Positions 7,259 through 10,332 of a stretch of 10,332 nt of DNA are shown one piece after another (position 1 is the stretch's first letter; the number at the start of each line of letters is the position of its first letter). The notes beneath the pieces are model-generated. The model worked only from the letters and a program-made list of their open reading frames with translations. It had not been told where the DNA came from and did no database searches. The stretch covers positions 1 through 10,332 of the forward strand of contig SMXP01000073.1 in NCBI GenBank assembly GCA_004356335.1, given 5' to 3'. The DNA comes from Alphaproteobacteria bacterium (GTDB lineage: Bacteria > Pseudomonadota > Alphaproteobacteria > SMXP01). The translations under genes were made by a program, and so were the position numbers.

Positions 7259-8059
7259 ATGGTCGAAATCCACTCCACTGCTATTGTCGAGTCCAGCGCC
7301 GAACTTGCCGAAGGTGTGGCGATCGGCCCCTATTGTATTGTCGGGTCTGATGTAAAGTTGGGAGAGAGGGTCCGTCTAGAAGCGCATGTGGTGATAAACG
7401 GCCATACGCAAATCGGTAAAGACACCATCATCTACCCGTTTGCATCAATTGGCCAACCACCGCAACACATGCAATATGCCGGTGAGAAAGTAAAACTTGT
7501 GATCGGAGACAACAATATCATCCGGGAGCATGTCACCATGAATCCCGGCACCCGTCTTGGTCATGGGCAAACAACAATTGGTGACAACGGTTTCTTTATG
7601 GTCGGGAGTCACGTCGCTCATGACTGTTGCGTGGGGAACAATGTAGTATTTGCCAATAATGCAACCATTGGCGGGCACGTCAAAGTCGGCGATTTTGTTA
7701 TGATCGGGGGCCTGGCCGCCATCCATCAACACGGCCGAATTGGCAATCATGCGTTCGTCGGAGGAATGGCGGCAGTTGCCAACGATGTGATTCCGTGCGG
7801 TTCGGTTCAAGGAAATCACGCCCATTTGGCGGGATTAAACATTATCGGTCTGAAGCGCCGCGGATTTTCACGGGACCAGATTCACGATTTGCGCAATGCT
7901 TACCGGCTCCTTTTTGCATGGGAAGGCACATTTCAGGAACGGATAGATGATGTGGTCAATCAATACGAATCAAATCCGGACGTAATGGAGATCATCAATT
8001 TCATAAAAGAGGATTCCACGCGGTCGATTTGCATGCCGTTGCCGGAATCGTCCATTTAG
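7259..8059 (+). CDS. lpxA: UDP-N-acetylglucosamine O-acyltransferase (LpxA)
   Basis: First enzyme of lipid A synthesis: it transfers a 3-hydroxyacyl chain from ACP to UDP-GlcNAc in the cytoplasm. Residues 1-190 are hexapeptide repeats of a left-handed beta helix. VGSHVAHDC holds H121, equivalent to the E. coli catalytic base H125, and H118, equivalent to H122. The Gly at 169 in FVGGMAA aligns with E. coli G173, the chain-length ruler residue; Gly there goes with long (C14-type) chains, Met with C10 in Pseudomonas. The C-terminal helical domain (about 191-266) starts with NIIGLKRRGFSRDQI, a strong family signature. At 266 aa it matches the family (E. coli 262). Whether the acceptor is UDP-GlcNAc or the 3-amino analogue used by some alphaproteobacteria cannot be told here. 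lpxI follows after 4 nt. Confidence 0.97.
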   Translation: MVEIHSTAIVESSAELAEGVAIGPYCIVGSDVKLGERVRLEAHVVINGHTQIGKDTIIYPFASIGQPPQHMQYAGEKVKLVIGDNNIIREHVTMNPGTRLGHGQTTIGDNGFFMVGSHVAHDCCVGNNVVFANNATIGGHVKVGDFVMIGGLAAIHQHGRIGNHAFVGGMAAVANDVIPCGSVQGNHAHLAGLNIIGLKRRGFSRDQIHDLRNAYRLLFAWEGTFQERIDDVVNQYESNPDVMEIINFIKEDSTRSICMPLPESSI

Positions 8060-8063
8060 CCCG

Positions 8064-8927
8064 ATGACTTTGAGGCCAAAGAGTGACTTGCAAAAGCTTG
8101 GTATTATTGCCGGCGGCGGCCGCTTGCCGGTGCTTTTGGCCGAAGCCTGCCGGGGAATGAATCGACCATTCTTCGTTATTGCCATCGAAGGCTTTGCATC
8201 GGAACAAGACCTGTCTGAGTTTGGCTATGAAACGGTTCCGCTCGGCCATTTAGGTCGAAGTATAGAACTGTTGAGAAAACATAATTGCACGGACATTGTC
8301 ATGGCCGGATATTTAAGCCGGCCCAACTTTCGCACTCTGAAACTTGATAAGCGTGCGGTTAAGCTATTGCCGAAATTTGTGTCAAGTGCGCGCAAAGGCG
8401 ATAATTCCCTGTTGGCTGTTTTGGTCCAGGCCTTCGAAGAAGAAGGTTTTTCCGTCTGTGGTGCTGATGACGTATTGACCGATCTGGTGATGCCCGTCGG
8501 CATTCTCGGATCGGTCACGCCGACGGACGAGGATGAACAGGATATCAGGCGTGCCATCGACGTAATAACCGCTCTGGGTTCGCTCGATATTGGGCAAGGT
8601 GCCGTCATTTGTCATCAATTGGTATTGGCTGTAGAAGCCGTAGAGGGAACCGATGCCATGCTGGTGCGGTGTGCCCAATTGCCGGAAAGTCTGAGGGGCT
8701 GTCCTAACCGGCGTAGGGGCATCCTAGCGAAGATGCCTAAACCGGGCCAGGACCGCCGGGTGGATCTTCCGACCATTGGCGTTGCTACGGTTGAAAATGC
8801 CGCCGCGGCGGGTCTTGCGGGAATTGCCGCGGCCGCCGGCAGCGTCCTGGTTATCAATCGTGCGGGCGTGATCAAGGCGGCTGATGACAACGGTATGTTC
8901 GTTAAAGGCTTTGCCTTGGATGTGTAG
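8064..8927 (+). CDS. lpxI: UDP-2,3-diacylglucosamine pyrophosphatase LpxI
   Basis: Hydrolyses UDP-2,3-diacylglucosamine to 2,3-diacylglucosamine 1-phosphate (lipid X) and UMP, the fourth Raetz-pathway step. LpxI replaces LpxH in alphaproteobacteria and attacks the other phosphorus atom, as established for the Caulobacter enzyme. The N-terminal domain opens with KLGIIAGGGRLPVLLAEAC (11-29). The C-terminal domain carries LAKMPKPGQDRRVDLPTIG, in which D234 is a good candidate for the conserved catalytic Asp (D225 in Caulobacter, from memory), then a glycine/alanine-rich AAAGLAGIAAAAGSVL segment. At 287 aa it matches the family. The ATG lies 4 nt after the lpxA stop with no visible Shine-Dalgarno sequence, so coupling is likely. 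The position between lpxA and lpxB is the classic alphaproteobacterial arrangement and strengthens the call. Confidence 0.94.
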   Translation: MTLRPKSDLQKLGIIAGGGRLPVLLAEACRGMNRPFFVIAIEGFASEQDLSEFGYETVPLGHLGRSIELLRKHNCTDIVMAGYLSRPNFRTLKLDKRAVKLLPKFVSSARKGDNSLLAVLVQAFEEEGFSVCGADDVLTDLVMPVGILGSVTPTDEDEQDIRRAIDVITALGSLDIGQGAVICHQLVLAVEAVEGTDAMLVRCAQLPESLRGCPNRRRGILAKMPKPGQDRRVDLPTIGVATVENAAAAGLAGIAAAAGSVLVINRAGVIKAADDNGMFVKGFALDV

Positions 8928-8932
8928 ACATC

Positions 8933-10153
8933 GTGACCACCACCGATCATTACAGCCAAACGAACTTTATTAAGCCGGATGTCGCGCGTTACCGGATCAT
9001 GCTGGTCGCGGGCGAGCCGTCAGGCGATGCGTTGGGCGGACAATTGATGATGGCCTTGAATCAAATGGCGGATCGGCCCATCGATTTTATCGGTGTCGGC
9101 GGCGAGGCCATGACAGCGCAAGGACTGGATAGCCTATATCCGATCGATGATCTGGCGGTTATGGGTTTGAGAGAAATCGTTCCTCGCCTTCCTATCTTAC
9201 TCAACCGAATAAGACGTGCCGTCGATCATGGCATTGAAAGTACGCCGCATTTGGCCATCTTGATCGATAGCGGCGACTTCAATTATCGGGTAGCGCGGGG
9301 CCTCAAGCGAAAGGGATTTAAAGCACCCGTCGTTAAATTCGTGTCACCTCAGATTTGGGCGTCGCGTCCCAACCGAGTCTTTGGCTTGGCCAAAGTATTT
9401 GATCATGTCCTAGCGTTGTTGCCTTTCGAGCCAAAGTTTTACGACCGAGTCAATTTACCGACGACCTTTGTGGGGCATCCCGTTACGGAACGTGGAACGG
9501 CACGGGGGCAGGGCCCCGCTTTCCGGGAACGTCACAATATTCCCGGTGACGCAAAGCTGCTCTGCGTATTGCCGGGCAGCCGGATTAATGAAATTCACTA
9601 TCTCATGCCGGTGTTTGGTGAGACCGTGAAGCGTTTGGCACAATCCTTTCCGGATCTTCATATTGTTGTCCCCACGGTGCCGAATGTCGCGGCGGAAGTG
9701 AAACGAGCTGTGACACAATGGCCCAAAGCATGTGTGGTGACTGAAGGTGAGTCTGCGAAGTTTGCCGCTTTTGACGCCAGCGACGCGGCGCTGGCCGCGT
9801 CGGGAACCGTGGCTCTTGAATTGGCGCTGGCCGGTGTTCCCACCGTGATTGGTTACAAAGTGGGTTGGCTTACGGCGGCCATAGCGCGCCGTTTTATCAC
9901 CGTGCCCTATGGCACATTGACCAATTTGCTGCTTGAACGCGAAGTCGTTCCGGAATTCGTACAAGAGCGGTGTACGCCGGAAGCCTTGCAGGCGAGTGTG
10001 ACGATCTTGCTTACGGACCCAAACGCGCGAACAACTCAGATCAATCAATTAAAGGAAGCCATCGAAATGCTTCGGATAAAGGGGCAACGCCCAAGCGAAC
10101 GGGCAGCCGAAACGGTTCTTACCCTCATGCGTAATCATATTGCTGCCGCCTAG
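8933..10153 (+). CDS. lpxB: Lipid-A-disaccharide synthase (LpxB)
   Basis: Membrane-associated GT19 glycosyltransferase that joins UDP-2,3-diacylglucosamine and lipid X to form the tetraacyl disaccharide 1-phosphate, releasing UDP. Signature segments run in order: LVAGEPSGDALGG (24-36), FVSPQIWASRPNRV, LALLPFEPKFY, GHPVTE, LPGSRINEI (213-221, nucleotide-sugar binding) and the donor-binding ASGTVALELALAG (S290-G291-T292, E296). At 406 aa it is slightly longer than usual (about 380-395), mostly from ~20 N-terminal residues before the GEPSGD fold. The start is a GTG 5 nt after lpxI; the next in-frame ATG (codon 23, position 8999) falls inside the first beta strand and would be too late. The TAG stop is formed by the first bases of the palindromic repeat that follows, so the present C-terminus (HIAAA) was set where the repeat begins. 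It uses the product of the adjacent LpxI. Confidence 0.96.
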   Translation: MTTTDHYSQTNFIKPDVARYRIMLVAGEPSGDALGGQLMMALNQMADRPIDFIGVGGEAMTAQGLDSLYPIDDLAVMGLREIVPRLPILLNRIRRAVDHGIESTPHLAILIDSGDFNYRVARGLKRKGFKAPVVKFVSPQIWASRPNRVFGLAKVFDHVLALLPFEPKFYDRVNLPTTFVGHPVTERGTARGQGPAFRERHNIPGDAKLLCVLPGSRINEIHYLMPVFGETVKRLAQSFPDLHIVVPTVPNVAAEVKRAVTQWPKACVVTEGESAKFAAFDASDAALAASGTVALELALAGVPTVIGYKVGWLTAAIARRFITVPYGTLTNLLLEREVVPEFVQERCTPEALQASVTILLTDPNARTTQINQLKEAIEMLRIKGQRPSERAAETVLTLMRNHIAAA

Positions 10154-10205
10154 AGCACGTTCACAAAAGATGGAATCACTAACGTGCTCTAGGTCTTTGT
10201 TTTGT
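10149..10205 (+). terminator. Possible intrinsic terminator after lpxB
   Basis: The 13-bp hairpin 10149-10193, which begins at the lpxB stop, is followed directly by a T-rich tract at 10194-10205 (nine T in twelve bases, interrupted by C and G). This arrangement could end transcription of the lipid A block. The stem is only moderately GC-rich, the loop is long and the T-tract is broken, so efficiency is uncertain. The structure may simply be a repeat with incidental terminator activity. Confidence 0.4.
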
Positions 10206-10255
10206 CGCGCATTCGAACCCAAAAACCGCGTACACTTTTTGTGAATGCGCTCTAG
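10149..10255. repeat. Two-hairpin intergenic palindromic repeat
   Basis: The first hairpin has perfect 12-bp arms, CTAGAGCACGTT (10150-10161) and AACGTGCTCTAG (10181-10192), extendable to 13 bp (10149/10193), around a 19-nt loop. A T-rich linker follows. The second hairpin pairs GCGCATTC (10207-10214) with GAATGCGC (10243-10250), with an inner CAAAAA/TTTTTG stem (10220-10225, 10236-10241). The unit ends in the same GCTCTAG as the first hairpin. The build (CTAG-bordered palindrome, T-rich linker, second palindrome ending in CTAG) resembles dispersed intergenic repeats I recall from alphaproteobacterial genomes, but I could not compare it with any. Its first bases overlap the lpxB stop codon. 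Confidence 0.75.
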
Positions 10256-10332
10256 GGTCTGTGGACATTTAGGATTCCCTTTTTACTTCAGATGTGATTC
10301 AAGCTTCCTTTTATGGAGGTTTGTAATGCGCA
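10252..10332 (+). mobile_element. Possible left end of an insertion sequence, truncated by the window
   Basis: Immediately after the repeat's terminal CTAG (10252-10255) begins GGTCTGTGGACATTTAGG, which reads like an IS terminal inverted repeat. About 70 nt further on, a strong GGAGG (10315-10319) precedes an ATG at 10326. A short non-coding end followed by an ORF with a good ribosome site is the layout of IS5-family elements, several of which target CTAR/CTAG-like sites. The right end, the other inverted repeat and the transposase lie outside the window, so this is inference. The alternative is an ordinary intergenic leader of the next gene. Confidence 0.35.
10326..10332 (+). CDS. Start of an ORF cut by the window edge
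   Basis: An ATG at 10326 follows GGAGG (10315-10319) by 6 nt, the best-spaced Shine-Dalgarno sequence in the window. Only two full codons (Met-Arg) and one further base are visible, so the product cannot be recognised. If the preceding sequence is an IS end, this would be the transposase start; otherwise it is the next chromosomal gene. Confidence 0.35.

Noticed and set aside
9455..10048. Minus-strand open frame (197 codons) opposite lpxB
   Set aside because: Antisense shadow of conserved LpxB sequence. The translation is rich in Arg, His and Gly with no recognisable domain and no ribosome site evidence.
1..10332. CRISPR arrays, tRNA/rRNA genes, defence or secondary-metabolite genes
   Set aside because: I saw no regularly spaced direct repeats, no tRNA-like cloverleaf segments and no gene outside the dxr-lpxB set. 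The interior is ordinary core genome.

Overview
The window is a compact, single-strand envelope-biogenesis cluster from a Gram-negative bacterium, almost certainly an alphaproteobacterium. Three things point there: the gene order dxr-rseP-bamA-ompH(skp)-lpxD-fabZ-lpxA-lpxI-lpxB, the use of LpxI rather than LpxH for UDP-2,3-diacylglucosamine hydrolysis, and a short site-2 protease with a single PDZ domain. Base composition looks moderate (around the low fifties in %GC by eye). I cannot name the genus.

Layout. Positions 1-79 hold no recognisable gene but contain a hairpin that looks like a worn copy of an intergenic palindromic repeat. From 80 to 4944 come dxr (isoprenoid precursor synthesis), rseP (intramembrane protease) and bamA (outer-membrane protein insertase), separated by 21 and 26 nt. 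ompH/skp (periplasmic chaperone) follows 5 nt after bamA. A 128-nt gap, the only sizeable spacer inside the cluster, precedes the lipid A block lpxD-fabZ-lpxA-lpxI-lpxB (5696-10153), whose genes are 4 to 8 nt apart and probably translationally coupled. After lpxB come a well-preserved two-hairpin palindromic repeat (about 10149-10255), whose first bases supply the lpxB stop codon, and then a sequence that may be the left end of an insertion sequence with the first codons of its ORF (10256-10332).

How the genes work together. LpxA, LpxD, LpxI and LpxB carry out four steps of the Raetz pathway: O-acylation, N-acylation, UMP release and disaccharide formation. LpxC, which acts between LpxA and LpxD, is not in the window. 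FabZ helps make the 3-hydroxyacyl-ACP pool and draws on the same substrate as LpxA and LpxD. BamA and Skp fold and insert the outer-membrane proteins that sit with the resulting LPS, and RseP is the envelope-stress or regulated-proteolysis protease usually encoded beside them. Dxr makes MEP for isoprenoids, including the undecaprenyl carrier used in envelope assembly.

The coding content is a conserved housekeeping locus with intact genes, and I see no previously undescribed system in it. The less ordinary material is at the edges: related palindromic repeats on both flanks, a gene stop codon donated by a repeat, and a possible insertion junction exactly at the repeat's terminal CTAG. Within the genes, the noteworthy points are a BamA that ends in Leu instead of an aromatic residue and a cysteine pair in a BamA barrel loop.
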